Source: Thermohalobaculum sp039027855
GTDB taxonomy: Bacteria > Pseudomonadota > Alphaproteobacteria > Rhodobacterales > Rhodobacteraceae
DNA length: 64,000 bases
Direction of reading: 5' to 3'
NCBI GenBank assembly: GCA_039027855.1
Contig: JBCCJI010000018.1
Location: 22,348-86,347, forward strand
The first letter of the stretch is position 1; each line of letters begins with the position of its first letter. A program made the position numbers and the translations under genes. Below are positions 33,621 through 42,168 of this stretch, in pieces. A model generated the notes under the pieces. That model worked only from the letters and a program-made list of their open reading frames with translations. It was not told the origin of the DNA and searched no databases.

Positions 33621-34985
33621 ATGAGTGACGATCAAGAGACCCCGGCACAGCGTCTCGCCGTCCTGCGCTCGGCGCGCGAGGCATTGGATTCCGAGATCGC
33701 GGCCCTTGAAAAGGCTCTCGGGCCGCGGGTGTCGCCGTTGAAGCCCGGTGCTTTTCCCGTTCTGCCCCGTGTTGCGGGGGTCAGTGTCGCCACGGCGGCG
33801 ACGGGCACGCGGTATCGCGGTCGCGACGATGTCCTGATGGTGCGTCTGCCGGAGGGAACATCGATCGCCGGTACCTTTACCCGCTCGGCCACCCGCGCCG
33901 CGCCCGTTCTCTGGTGTCAGGAACGCCTCGCCGATCGCCACCGGACGGGGGAACGCGGGCCGGTCGGCATCATGGTCAATGCCGGCAATGCCAACGCGTT
34001 CACCGGGACCAACGGGATGGAGGCAACGCGCCGCATCGCTGAGGGGGCAGGCGCGGCGATGGGCATGCCCGCGGGCTCGGTCTTCATCGCCTCGACGGGC
34101 GTCATCGGCGAGCCGCTGGATGATGGCCGGATCCGAGATCACGTCGCCTCGATGACCGCCGCGCTGGCGACGCCTGCCGATGGGGAGACCAAGCTGTGGT
34201 GCGCGGCGGCATCGGCGATCATGACGACTGACACGTTTCCCAAGGGTGCTGGCTGCACCGTGATCCTCGATGATCAGCCGGTGACGATCGCCGGCATCGC
34301 CAAGGGATCGGGCATGATTGCGCCGGACATGGCCACCATGCTCGCCTTCATCATGACCGACGCCGCGGTGGATGAGGCGCTGCTCCAGCAGATCACATCC
34401 GACGTGGTTGAGCGGAGTTTCAACGCCATCACGGTCGACGGCGATACATCGACCTCGGACACGGTGCTGTTGGCAGCGACCGGTCAGGCGCCCGCTGCGG
34501 CGATCACCGCGCCCGCAGATCCGCGCTACGCCACATTGGTCGAGGCGGTGGAGAGAGTGTTCCGCGATCTTGCCCTGCAGATCGTCCGCGACGGCGAGGG
34601 CGCGACCAAGCTGGTGCGGATCACCGTCACGGGCGCCGAAAGCGATGCGGCGGCCAAGACCGTCGGGCTCGCCATCGGCAACTCACCGCTCGTCAAGACG
34701 GCCATCGCTGGCGAGGACCCCAACTGGGGGCGCATCGTGATGGCCGTCGGAAAATCGGGCGAGCGGGCGGACCGCGACCGCTTGTCGATCAGCTTCGGCG
34801 ACCTGATCGTGGCCGAGCAGGGCTGGCGCTCACCGCGCTATGACGAAGCGAAAGCCGCGGCCTATATGCAGCGCGAGGAACTGGCCATCGGGGTCGACCT
34901 CGGCATCGGAAGCGGCGTTGCCAGTGTCTGGACCTGTGATTTGACGCATGGCTACGTCGCCATCAACGCGGATTACCGCTCGTGA
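33621..34985 (+). CDS. argJ: Bifunctional ornithine acetyltransferase / N-acetylglutamate synthase
   Basis: Enzyme of the cyclic arginine pathway: moves the acetyl group from N-acetylornithine to glutamate and can use acetyl-CoA. Self-cleavage between Ala and Thr in APDMATMLAFIMTD produces two chains, the new N-terminal Thr being the nucleophile. Other family blocks are VMVNAGNANA-like IMVNAGNANAFTG, FIASTGVIGEPL, TTDTFPKGA, GDTSTSDTVLL and GEDPNWGRIVMAVG. The protein has 454 residues; a helical stretch of about 36 residues (AQRLAVLRSAREALDSEIAA) precedes the usual start at VSPLKPGAFP. An in-frame GTG at 33729 would remove it. Neither start has a strong ribosome site. The stop overlaps mutT by GTGA. 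Confidence 0.94.
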   Translation: MSDDQETPAQRLAVLRSAREALDSEIAALEKALGPRVSPLKPGAFPVLPRVAGVSVATAATGTRYRGRDDVLMVRLPEGTSIAGTFTRSATRAAPVLWCQERLADRHRTGERGPVGIMVNAGNANAFTGTNGMEATRRIAEGAGAAMGMPAGSVFIASTGVIGEPLDDGRIRDHVASMTAALATPADGETKLWCAAASAIMTTDTFPKGAGCTVILDDQPVTIAGIAKGSGMIAPDMATMLAFIMTDAAVDEALLQQITSDVVERSFNAITVDGDTSTSDTVLLAATGQAPAAAITAPADPRYATLVEAVERVFRDLALQIVRDGEGATKLVRITVTGAESDAAAKTVGLAIGNSPLVKTAIAGEDPNWGRIVMAVGKSGERADRDRLSISFGDLIVAEQGWRSPRYDEAKAAAYMQREELAIGVDLGIGSGVASVWTCDLTHGYVAINADYRS

Positions 34986-35380
34986 AGCTGGTGCTCGTCG
35001 CAGCCGTTGCGCTGGTCGATCCAGACAACCGCGTCCTGCTGGCCGAACGTCCTGCCGGGAAGTCCATGGCGGGCCTTTGGGAGTTTCCCGGCGGCAAAGT
35101 GGAATCGGATGAGAGCCCCGAATCCTGTCTGCTTCGCGAACTTGACGAGGAACTTGGCGTATCGACGTGGGACAGTTGCCTTGCACCATTAACTTTCGCG
35201 AGCCACCGCTATGACGAGTTTCATCTTTTGATGCCGCTGTATATCTGCCGAAAATGGCAGGGTCAGCCAAGACCGCGCGAAGGTCAGCGTTTATCCTGGG
35301 CCAAAAAATCCCAGCTTCGCGACTATCCAATGCCACCAGCGGACGTACCAATTATCGCCATTCTTCAAGACTGGCTCTGA
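34982..35380 (+). CDS. mutT: MutT-type 8-oxo-dGTP diphosphatase
   Basis: 132-residue Nudix hydrolase that removes 8-oxo-dGTP from the nucleotide pool. The Nudix box is complete: GGKVESDESPESCLLRELDEELG, matching G-x5-E-x7-R-E-x2-E-E-x-G (about residues 38-60). Flanking MutT features are LLAERPAGKSMAGLWEFPGG before it and FLxPLYICRKWxG-like sequence after it, ending DVPIIAILQDWL. GTG 34982 overlaps the argJ stop, so expression is probably translationally coupled. Position after argJ is, to my knowledge, conserved in Rhodobacterales. Downstream codons are slightly less GC-rich than those of argJ. Confidence 0.92.
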   Translation: MKLVLVAAVALVDPDNRVLLAERPAGKSMAGLWEFPGGKVESDESPESCLLRELDEELGVSTWDSCLAPLTFASHRYDEFHLLMPLYICRKWQGQPRPREGQRLSWAKKSQLRDYPMPPADVPIIAILQDWL

Positions 35381-35453
35381 CACGATTTGGCACGACTCTC
35401 GCCGGAATTCCATTGTTCAAATGATTGGTGGCAGATGTTGCCATGTTGGAGAG

Positions 35454-36701
35454 ATGTCGAAAGCGTTTCGGATGCGTCCGCATGAGTTCCTTTCCGGGGT
35501 GGCGTCCTCGGTCCTGAAAGACGCCACCGGCGTGTTGCCGGACCTGCACTGGCACCCGGATATGGGGCTGCCGGATACGCTCGACGTCAATGAAAAGACC
35601 CTGCGTCGTCTGTGTATGGCCATGGGCCGCTGGGCCGTGCAGATCGGCGGGGGCGGTCTCGCCGCGATCGGGATCTGGCGCGGCTGGACAGCGCTTGGCG
35701 ACAGGGCCGACAGCATTGTGATCGAAGCGGGGCGCCGTCGACGGGGTGTTGAACCCGCCCCGAACGTGGTCGACGACAGCTTTGTCGAGGCGATCCGCAG
35801 CGCAGCGCTGGCGGCGGGTGGTGCCTCTCCGGTGCCTGTGGTGGCAAACCAGACCGAACGCATCGCCGTCGCCATTCCCAACGTCCTTGAGCCGGATGTG
35901 GGGATCGCGCGTCCCTGGGGGCAGGCGTTCGACCGCCATCGCATCCTGTTCCTCCGCGCGCCCATCCTGACGCCGGCACGGCTGGAGCGATCGCTCTCCC
36001 TCTCTGCCCTCATCGCGCGGTTCGAACCGGAACGCGAGGCGGCGCTCCGTCTGGTGCAGTCGAGTTACGAGAGCGGCGAGCCGTATGATTTCGTCGGCCT
36101 CAGCTACAACTTGTTTGATGACGAGTTGCTGGGCCTGGTCGAGCGTTTGCGGAACACCCCGGGCGGTGAGCAGCTGCGTATCGTCGTGACAGGTACGCCG
36201 GTAGGGCTGCGCACCATGCCGGGCGTGGATGCCATGGTCAGCGCCGACGGCAAGGCAGAGCGGTTGTTCGATGCGATCTTCGATCTGATCCGGCGGCCGC
36301 AGGGAGCCGAGCCCGGTTCGATCGAGGAAGTCCCCTCGTTGATCGGGCGCCACATCATGGTGGTCGAGGACGTGGCGATGAACCGCGCGCTGCTCGAGGC
36401 AATGCTTGCCCCCACCGGGGCGACACTCTCGCTGGTCGCCGACGGGCGCGCCGCGATTGCGCAAAGTCAGCAGAGGCCGGCGGATGTGGTGCTGATGGAC
36501 ATTCAGCTCCCCGGGATGGACGGGTTGGAAGTGACGCGGCGGCTCCGCACGATCTCACCCGACAGCAGGGTGGTCGCGCTGACCGCGCATGCTCGGCTGT
36601 CCGACAGGGCGCGCTATCTGGCCGCGGGGATGGACGACTACCTGGCCAAGCCGATCCGCGTCGATGACCTCTACGCCACACTCCGGCGCGCGGTGAGCTA
36701 G
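35454..36701 (+). CDS. Response-regulator protein with degenerate kinase-like N-terminus
   Basis: 415-residue cytoplasmic protein. The last domain (about 298-415) is a complete receiver: acidic pair Glu305/Asp306, phospho-acceptor Asp349 (LMDIQLPGMDG), Thr377 and Lys399 (YLAKPI). Before it, about 205-285, lies a receiver-like segment (YDFVGLSYNLFDDELLGLVE, then RIVVTG) with no Asp at the phosphorylation position. The N-terminal 40-95 (LPDTLDVNEKTLRRLCMAMG) looks like a decayed HATPase N-box, with no His-kinase dimerisation domain. This is the layout of a hybrid kinase that has lost its catalytic part. ATG 35454 is chosen; 35421 is also in frame. Its partner kinase is not in the window. Confidence 0.72.
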   Translation: MSKAFRMRPHEFLSGVASSVLKDATGVLPDLHWHPDMGLPDTLDVNEKTLRRLCMAMGRWAVQIGGGGLAAIGIWRGWTALGDRADSIVIEAGRRRRGVEPAPNVVDDSFVEAIRSAALAAGGASPVPVVANQTERIAVAIPNVLEPDVGIARPWGQAFDRHRILFLRAPILTPARLERSLSLSALIARFEPEREAALRLVQSSYESGEPYDFVGLSYNLFDDELLGLVERLRNTPGGEQLRIVVTGTPVGLRTMPGVDAMVSADGKAERLFDAIFDLIRRPQGAEPGSIEEVPSLIGRHIMVVEDVAMNRALLEAMLAPTGATLSLVADGRAAIAQSQQRPADVVLMDIQLPGMDGLEVTRRLRTISPDSRVVALTAHARLSDRARYLAAGMDDYLAKPIRVDDLYATLRRAVS

Positions 36702-36707
36702 CCCACC

Positions 36708-36724
36708 ACCGGTCGCGAACCGGT
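36708..36724. terminator. Short hairpin between convergent genes
   Basis: ACCGGT (36708-36713), loop CGCGA, ACCGGT (36719-36724) lies in the 24-bp gap between the receiver protein gene and the convergent lipoprotein gene. Stem of 6 bp; weak two-way terminator candidate. Confidence 0.3.
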
Positions 36725-36725
36725 T

Positions 36726-37841
36726 CTACGGCGTCTCGCCTTTGGCCCTCTCGCGGGCCTCGCGCACGGCCTGCAAAGCCTGACTGATGCGCTGGTTGAC
36801 GGTGCTCCCCGGTGCGGACAGCAGGTTCTCGGCGATCCTAGCGGTCACAACCTCGCCAACCGTCCGCGTCAACGCCGCATCGGCAATCGCCGGGTCCTCC
36901 TTGCTGATGCGCAGGAGCAGCCAGGTCGCTCCCGCATAATAGGGTTCGCTGACGCTCTCATCGGGCCCGCAGCTGCCGACGGCGATCACGCCCCGGTCGG
37001 GGCAGATGTGCAGATCGTCGAAATGGTTCTGGTCGGAACGGCGTTCCCGGCGGATGAATGCCAGGTACCCTTCACGCAGCAGGTTGCGCCGGAGGTTCGA
37101 GGCCTGGTTCGGCGCATCAAAGCCCATGTCGAACCCGAACTCGACATCATCGTCGTTCGACCGCAGGAGCGCCTCGCCGATCGACGACAGCACGCCAATC
37201 GTCGGACCGTAGACCGGAGAGGCATAGGTCGTGCCGGCATCGGCCAGCGCGTTGAGAATGGCGACCTGTTCCTCAACCTCGGCCTGGTCCAGTTCCAAGA
37301 TCGAGAGCCTCAGGCGAGCGCTGGCGAGGTGGTAAGGGGCCGGCCCGTAGAGCGGCAGGTTGAGGAAGTTGAGAAGCTGCCCAGTCTCCCGGACGTCCTC
37401 GTTGTAGTAGACCACGCGCTCTCCGGGCACATCGCTCGTTGCGCCGTCGACACCGTTGAACTGAAAGCCTGCCAGGATCGCAATCTCTCCGCGCGTGGCC
37501 GAGCCGCGAAAACGGCTGCCCTGACCGTCCTCAACGCAGATGTCCGACTGCCGCTGGTTGTTTGTCGTCGCAAATCCAAAGGGCTCGTTCAGGATGCCGC
37601 CGGCTTCGCGGAAGTTGCAGATATAGGCCGATACCAGCGTGATCTGGACGTCATCGCCCACCCGGAGCACGTCGTTCGAGCTGGCGTCGGGCAAAAACAG
37701 CGCACCGGATAGCGGGCTGCCCTCGGATGTAGTGGTGGCCGGTGCCGTGGCCCGGCCGCCCCTCACCTGACCTTCATTGAGCTCGTAGCCGCTGCAGGCC
37801 GTGAGGGCGAGCAATGAGATAACTGGGAGCAGATGCTTCAT
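36726..37841 (-). CDS. Predicted lipoprotein of unknown function
   Basis: 371 residues with a lipoprotein signal (MKHLLPVISLLALTACSGYE; lipobox LTAC, lipidated Cys at residue 16). A Thr/Ser/Gly-rich spacer of about 30 residues follows. The body is rich in Asn/Asp with paired Cys (YICNFREAGG, SDICVEDGQ, LHICPDRGVIAVGSCGPDE) and helices near ILNALADAGTTYASPVYGPTIG. The end, SQALQAVREARERAKGE, is a charged helix. I do not recognise the family. ATG 37841 is used: GAGG lies 7 nt upstream, and the signal peptide starts there. The upstream 40 bp (37842-37885) is AT-rich, as expected for a promoter. Confidence 0.7.
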   Translation of the reverse strand: MKHLLPVISLLALTACSGYELNEGQVRGGRATAPATTTSEGSPLSGALFLPDASSNDVLRVGDDVQITLVSAYICNFREAGGILNEPFGFATTNNQRQSDICVEDGQGSRFRGSATRGEIAILAGFQFNGVDGATSDVPGERVVYYNEDVRETGQLLNFLNLPLYGPAPYHLASARLRLSILELDQAEVEEQVAILNALADAGTTYASPVYGPTIGVLSSIGEALLRSNDDDVEFGFDMGFDAPNQASNLRRNLLREGYLAFIRRERRSDQNHFDDLHICPDRGVIAVGSCGPDESVSEPYYAGATWLLLRISKEDPAIADAALTRTVGEVVTARIAENLLSAPGSTVNQRISQALQAVREARERAKGETP

Positions 37842-38036
37842 AATGACCTCACGCAAAAAATGACTACTTAACTGTGTAAATTAACGGCCTTGGCCACAAC
37901 GCTGCGAAAGCATCGCCCCTGCGTGCGCTTCTCAGTTGCTCAGCCAGGACCGTCACTGCTCGCCAGCCCGGCTTTCGCCCTCGAGGCTAAGCCCTGCGAC
38001 TACGCCAGAGAAGCCGCGCGACGGTGCAGCGCGGGG

Positions 38037-38840
38037 TCAGCCAGGATTGGCCAGGCGCTCGGCCATGGCGGCGCGGCAGTCGGCGCCGAATGCTTCCCAA
38101 AGCGGGCGGTGCAGCGGGTCGGTCTCGGGCTCATACTCCGCATGCCACTGCACGCCGAGCGCAAAGCGCCGCGCGCCCTTTATCGACACCGCCTCGATCG
38201 TCCCATCCTCCGCCCGCCCTTCGACCCGGATCGCGGGCGCCATGCCCCAAAGGGCCTGGCCGTGCAGCGAATTGGTGATGATCGGTCCTGTGCCGAGGAT
38301 GCGGGCAAGACAGCCCTCGGGATCGAGCGTCACGGGATGGCGTGGGCGAAAGATGATCTCAGGATCCTTCTCGCCGGGGGGCATGCGGTGGTTCATGCGG
38401 CCGGGCTCGTCTCGGATCTCGGGATGCAGCGTACCGCCGAGGGCGACGTTCATCTCTTGGATGCCGCGGCAGATGCCGAAGATCGGTTTGCCGGCCGCGA
38501 GCATCGTGCGGATCAGCGGCAACATCATTCTGTCGCGACCGAGGTCGAAAGGCCCATGGCGCCCGTCATCCTCACCGCCCCAGATCTCCGGGTGCACATT
38601 GGCCCGGCCGCCGGTCAGCACCAGACCGTCGAGCATGCTGGCCCAGGACGCGGCCGTGCTGCCCGCGGGCGTCGCGGGCACGATCACCGGCAGGCCGCCG
38701 GTCGGGGCCACCACGGCGTGCACGATCCGGTCCTGCCCGACATGGGCATCGTAGAGGTCGTCGATACGCACCAGATTGGCGCTGATGCCAATGAGCGGGC
38801 GCTGCCCTCCCGCGTCGAGCGGGTGGCTTCCAACCCTCAC
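38037..38840 (-). CDS. Gamma-glutamyl-gamma-aminobutyrate hydrolase family (class I amidotransferase)
   Basis: 267-residue peptidase C26 protein, like PuuD, which hydrolyses gamma-glutamyl-GABA in putrescine catabolism. The fold starts PLIGISANLVRIDDLY; the nucleophile is in KPIFGICRGIQEMNVALGG (Cys), and the catalytic His/Glu are in LGVQWHAEYE. HPVTLDPEG and TNSLHGQAL (family NSxHxQ) are also seen. No other putrescine genes (puuA, B, C) lie nearby, so the substrate is uncertain. The start is taken as GTG 38840, 20 bp after the ferredoxin stop. No ribosome site is obvious before it, suggesting coupling to the ferredoxin gene. Confidence 0.82.
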   Translation of the reverse strand: MRVGSHPLDAGGQRPLIGISANLVRIDDLYDAHVGQDRIVHAVVAPTGGLPVIVPATPAGSTAASWASMLDGLVLTGGRANVHPEIWGGEDDGRHGPFDLGRDRMMLPLIRTMLAAGKPIFGICRGIQEMNVALGGTLHPEIRDEPGRMNHRMPPGEKDPEIIFRPRHPVTLDPEGCLARILGTGPIITNSLHGQALWGMAPAIRVEGRAEDGTIEAVSIKGARRFALGVQWHAEYEPETDPLHRPLWEAFGADCRAAMAERLANPG

Positions 38841-38860
38841 ATCGCTGCCTGCATCGGCGC

Positions 38861-39181
38861 TCAGATCTGTCTCTCCGGCATCTTGAGCACCAAGCCATCC
38901 AGCGCGGCGGTCACCGTCAACTGACAGGTGAGGCGCGAAAACTCGTTTGGCTCGACCGCGAAATCCAGCATGTCGGCCTCCATCTCATCTTTCGGCGGCA
39001 GCTTCTCGACCCACTCCCGATCGATGTAAGCATGACAGGTCGAGCAGGCGCAGGCACCGCCGCAATCGGCGTCGATGCCGGGAATACTGTTGCGGATCGC
39101 CCCTTCCATCAGGGTCAATCCCTCATCGACCTGCACCTCGTGCTTGGTGCCGGTGTGCTCGATGTAGATGATCTTCGGCAT
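38861..39181 (-). CDS. Adrenodoxin-type [2Fe-2S] ferredoxin
   Basis: 106-residue electron carrier. Cluster ligands are in DADCGGACACSTCHAYID (C-x5-C-x2-C, about residues 39-48) with the fourth Cys in SRLTCQLTV. VEKLPPKDEMEADMLDFA is the usual acidic interaction helix of vertebrate-type ferredoxins that serve cytochromes P450 or Fe-S assembly. The protein ends with LDGLVLKMPERQ. It starts at ATG 39181 and is followed by the PuuD-like gene. No P450 or ferredoxin reductase is present in the window, so its partner is unknown. Confidence 0.92.
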   Translation of the reverse strand: MPKIIYIEHTGTKHEVQVDEGLTLMEGAIRNSIPGIDADCGGACACSTCHAYIDREWVEKLPPKDEMEADMLDFAVEPNEFSRLTCQLTVTAALDGLVLKMPERQI

Positions 39182-39279
39182 GGATGGGCGTCTCCGCGTG
39201 TCTGGGGCCGAATAGCGTGGTCTCACAGGCGCAGATATCTAGCGGGCCGAACGCGTAGCCGCCAGTGGTGCGATCACGG

Positions 39280-40725
39280 TCAACGCTCGCGATCCTGGCG
39301 GCTTTCGCCTGGCAGAACCTGCACGACCCGGCCGCTGGAGAACGCCGGCACCTCGGGCAGGTTCGGCCCGGTCTCGGAAACCTCCGTGCCGAAACCCGCC
39401 AGCAGTAATCGCGCGGTGACGAGTGCCGCGATGCTGCCAATGATCAGCGAGGCGAGCGCCTGCACGCTGACCGCGTCGGCCGGGCTTGCCTGCAGACCTA
39501 GGGCGAGGCCGCCGGTGACGACCAAGGCCAGCATCGGGATGACAGCGGCATCGCGCGTCCAGTTAAAGCCGGTGGACCACAGCGGTTTGCCGAGGTTGTT
39601 GCAGGCCGCGTTGGAGACGAAGAGCCAGCCCGAGAACAACCAGGCACCTGCGCCATAGGTGGTGAAGGCACGCACAACCTCTACCCCTGCCCCGCTCACG
39701 CCAAACCCGCTGAGAAGATAAGGCGTGGCAAGCCAGAGCAGGCTCCAGACCACCGCGACATAGAGCGCCGTGAAGATCAGGGCATCGCGATAGGCAGCAC
39801 GGATACGGTCGGGCAGCCCTGCCCCACGGTTCTGACCAAGGATCGGCCCGACCGCTGCCGACAGGGCGAAAAGCCCGCCGAAGGACACTGCTGCGACGCG
39901 CCCGACGATGGCCCAGCCGGCAACCGCCTCATCGCCATGCTCGGCCACGATGCGGGTCAGATAGGCGTTGCCAAAAGGGGTGGAAAGTTGCGTCGCCACC
40001 GCCGGCCCCGCAATCACCAGCAGCCTGCGCGCATCGGCGAGAAAGCGCGCAGCGTCTGGTCTGCCGAGCAGGTCATGCGTCCGCGTCACATAGCGATACC
40101 CAATCACCGCGAGGCAAACGCGCGAGATCACCGAGGCGAGCGCCGCGCCGTCGAGCCCGAGGCCAAGACCGAAGATCAGGATCGGGTCGAGCGCCGCCGC
40201 GATGATCCCAGCACCGAGCGTGACATTCATCGCCCGGCGACCGTCTCCGGCCGCGCGTAGCAGCCCCGAGCACACCATCCCGACCCCCAGCAGCGGGAGT
40301 GCGGGGATGACGAAGGCCAGATAGCGCGCCCCGAGTTCGGCTGTGCGCCCCTCGGCGCCCAGGAGCGCCAACCCCTCGGCCCTGAAGACAAAGGCCGCGA
40401 CGCCGATGATGCTGAGTGCCGACACCAACACGATCAGCGCCGATCCGGCCGCTTGCCGCGCGCCCGCGGTGTCATCGGCGCCAAGCGTACGGCTGACCAC
40501 CGCGCTGGCCGCGATGGCAAGGCCGATGGAGACCGAGATCAGGAAGAACTGCAGCGTGCCGGCGAACCCGATGGCCGCGGCCAGTTCCTCCTGCCCGAGA
40601 AGCGAGATGTAGAAGAGGTTGATCGCATCGACCAGAAACAGGGCCATCAATCCAATGGCGCCCGTCCCGGTCATCACCGCGACATGGCGCATGGTCGAGC
40701 CGGTCGTGAAACGTGCGTCGCTCAT
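39280..40725 (-). CDS. MATE-family efflux transporter
   Basis: 481-residue inner-membrane transporter of the MATE/NorM family with about 12 segments in two halves. The first segments (VMTGTGAIGLMALFLVDAIN, then FYISLLGQEELAAAIGFAG) match MatE domain start patterns; the second half includes a repeat of this fold from about residue 240. MATE proteins export cationic drugs or metabolites using H+ or Na+. It starts at ATG 40725, 36 bp downstream of the MFS gene on the same strand. No regulator lies next to it, and substrate cannot be inferred. The C-terminal 25 residues are hydrophilic. Confidence 0.9.
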   Translation of the reverse strand: MSDARFTTGSTMRHVAVMTGTGAIGLMALFLVDAINLFYISLLGQEELAAAIGFAGTLQFFLISVSIGLAIAASAVVSRTLGADDTAGARQAAGSALIVLVSALSIIGVAAFVFRAEGLALLGAEGRTAELGARYLAFVIPALPLLGVGMVCSGLLRAAGDGRRAMNVTLGAGIIAAALDPILIFGLGLGLDGAALASVISRVCLAVIGYRYVTRTHDLLGRPDAARFLADARRLLVIAGPAVATQLSTPFGNAYLTRIVAEHGDEAVAGWAIVGRVAAVSFGGLFALSAAVGPILGQNRGAGLPDRIRAAYRDALIFTALYVAVVWSLLWLATPYLLSGFGVSGAGVEVVRAFTTYGAGAWLFSGWLFVSNAACNNLGKPLWSTGFNWTRDAAVIPMLALVVTGGLALGLQASPADAVSVQALASLIIGSIAALVTARLLLAGFGTEVSETGPNLPEVPAFSSGRVVQVLPGESRQDRER

Positions 40726-40761
40726 CCAGCGGTCCTGACGGTCGGCATCATGGCGCCCCGG

Positions 40762-42015
40762 TCACTCGGCCGGCTGCGCCAGCGGGCGGGCAAAGGCTGT
40801 CTCGCAGCCTTTCTCGGGATGACGGGGCACGATCAGGGCGAGCGTCAGCGAACAGAAGGCGAGCGCGGCGGCGAGGCCGAAGACAGCGCCCGGGTTCGCC
40901 AGCCACAGCAGGCCGAGCGGTGCCGGCAGGGTGACCGCAGCGATGTGGTTGATGGTGAAGCTGACCGCCGCCGTCGGCGCCTGGTCCTCGGGGTCGGCGA
41001 TCTTCTGGAAATAGGTCTTCATCGCGATCGACAGGCTGAACAGCATGTGGTCGAGCACGTAGAGCGCCATGGCGAGCCACACGCCCCAGTCGAAGAAGTA
41101 GATCCCAGCATAGAGCGCGAAGACCGTCATCAGGCCGATATACTCGACCGTCAGCGCCTTGCGTTCGCCGAAGTGCTGGATCAGCCGGCCGGCCTTGGGC
41201 GCGAACCAGATGACAAAGGCATAATTCACCAGCATCAGCAGGGTGACTTCATGCACCTCCAGCCCGAAGCGCTCGACCAGCATGAAGGGGGCGAAGACCA
41301 CGAAGATCTGCCGCCGCGCGCCGCCAATGAACTCCAGCGCATAGTAGAGCCAGTAGCGCGACTTCAGCACGATCTTCTGGGTCTGGCGGACCGGCCCCTC
41401 GAAGCGCGGATAGGCGATCCAGCAGAACACCGCGATGCCCGCGCAGGCGAGCCCGGCGGTCCAGTAGATCGCCTGATACGACATCTCGAAGGCGCGCCAA
41501 GCGACGATGATCACGCCGAAGACGATCAGGCTGCCGAAGCTCTGCGCCGCCCGCACGCGGCCGATCTGAAAGGGTGCCGTCGCCTTCTTGAACCACTGCA
41601 GCTGCAGCGACTGGCTGACCGTCTCGTAGTAGTGAAAGCCGATTGAGCTCACCATCGTGGTGAAGATCAGGCCCCAATAGCTTGGCAGATCTCCGGTAAT
41701 CGCCGTACCGAGGCCGAGCAGGATCAACGAGAGATAGGCCAGCATCTGCTCGCGGAAGAACAGCACCAGATAGATGACGAGGAAAGCCAGGAAGCCCGGG
41801 ATCTCGCGCGCCACATGCAGCCAGCCGATATCGAGCCCGTCAAAGGCCGCGCGTTCCACCACGAAGTTGTTCAGGAGCGCCATCCACGTCGCAAAAGCGA
41901 GCGGCGAGGCGATGGCCATCAGCATCAACAGCGCCTCAGGGCGCTGCCAGCGCGGCAGGTGGCCGGTCTCGTGCACTGGGATGGCGCGCCGGGGCCTGGG
42001 GGCGACAAGGGTCAT
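40762..42015 (-). CDS. Major facilitator superfamily transporter
   Basis: 417-residue inner-membrane protein with about 11-12 segments and MFS-like organisation: APFMLVERFGLEVHEVTLLML, then a GRLIQHFGERKALTVEYIGL loop that fits the MFS motif between segments 8 and 9. The N-terminal half has the long loop VRQTQKIVLKSRYWLYYALEF. ATG 42015 has a strong AGGAGG site. It lies downstream of rpsD, separated by the rpsD terminator at 42120-42142, and is followed by the MATE gene 36 bp on. The substrate is unknown. Confidence 0.82.
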   Translation of the reverse strand: MTLVAPRPRRAIPVHETGHLPRWQRPEALLMLMAIASPLAFATWMALLNNFVVERAAFDGLDIGWLHVAREIPGFLAFLVIYLVLFFREQMLAYLSLILLGLGTAITGDLPSYWGLIFTTMVSSIGFHYYETVSQSLQLQWFKKATAPFQIGRVRAAQSFGSLIVFGVIIVAWRAFEMSYQAIYWTAGLACAGIAVFCWIAYPRFEGPVRQTQKIVLKSRYWLYYALEFIGGARRQIFVVFAPFMLVERFGLEVHEVTLLMLVNYAFVIWFAPKAGRLIQHFGERKALTVEYIGLMTVFALYAGIYFFDWGVWLAMALYVLDHMLFSLSIAMKTYFQKIADPEDQAPTAAVSFTINHIAAVTLPAPLGLLWLANPGAVFGLAAALAFCSLTLALIVPRHPEKGCETAFARPLAQPAE

Positions 42016-42119
42016 CGGAAACCTCCTGCCTCCGACCTAGACGCTTGAGCGGGCCCACGCCAGCGCCCGCAGAGAAACTCTGAATGGGCGATGGGCCGCA
42101 GGACAGCCCAAAGGCAAGA

Positions 42120-42142
42120 CGCCGCGGCCTGAGACCGCGGCG
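42120..42142 (-). terminator. Terminator-like hairpin after rpsD
   Basis: CGCCGCGG (42120-42127) and CCGCGGCG (42135-42142) enclose CCTGAGA: an 8-bp GC stem 27 bp after the rpsD stop. Read on the minus strand it is followed by TCTTGCCTTTGG, a poor U-tract. Confidence 0.55.
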
Positions 42143-42168
42143 CCCATGATCGCGACGATCCGTGTGGA

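Noticed and set aside
35421..35453. Upstream start for the receiver protein
   Set aside because: Adds 11 residues (MIGGRCCHVGE) with no ribosome site; cannot be excluded but not preferred.
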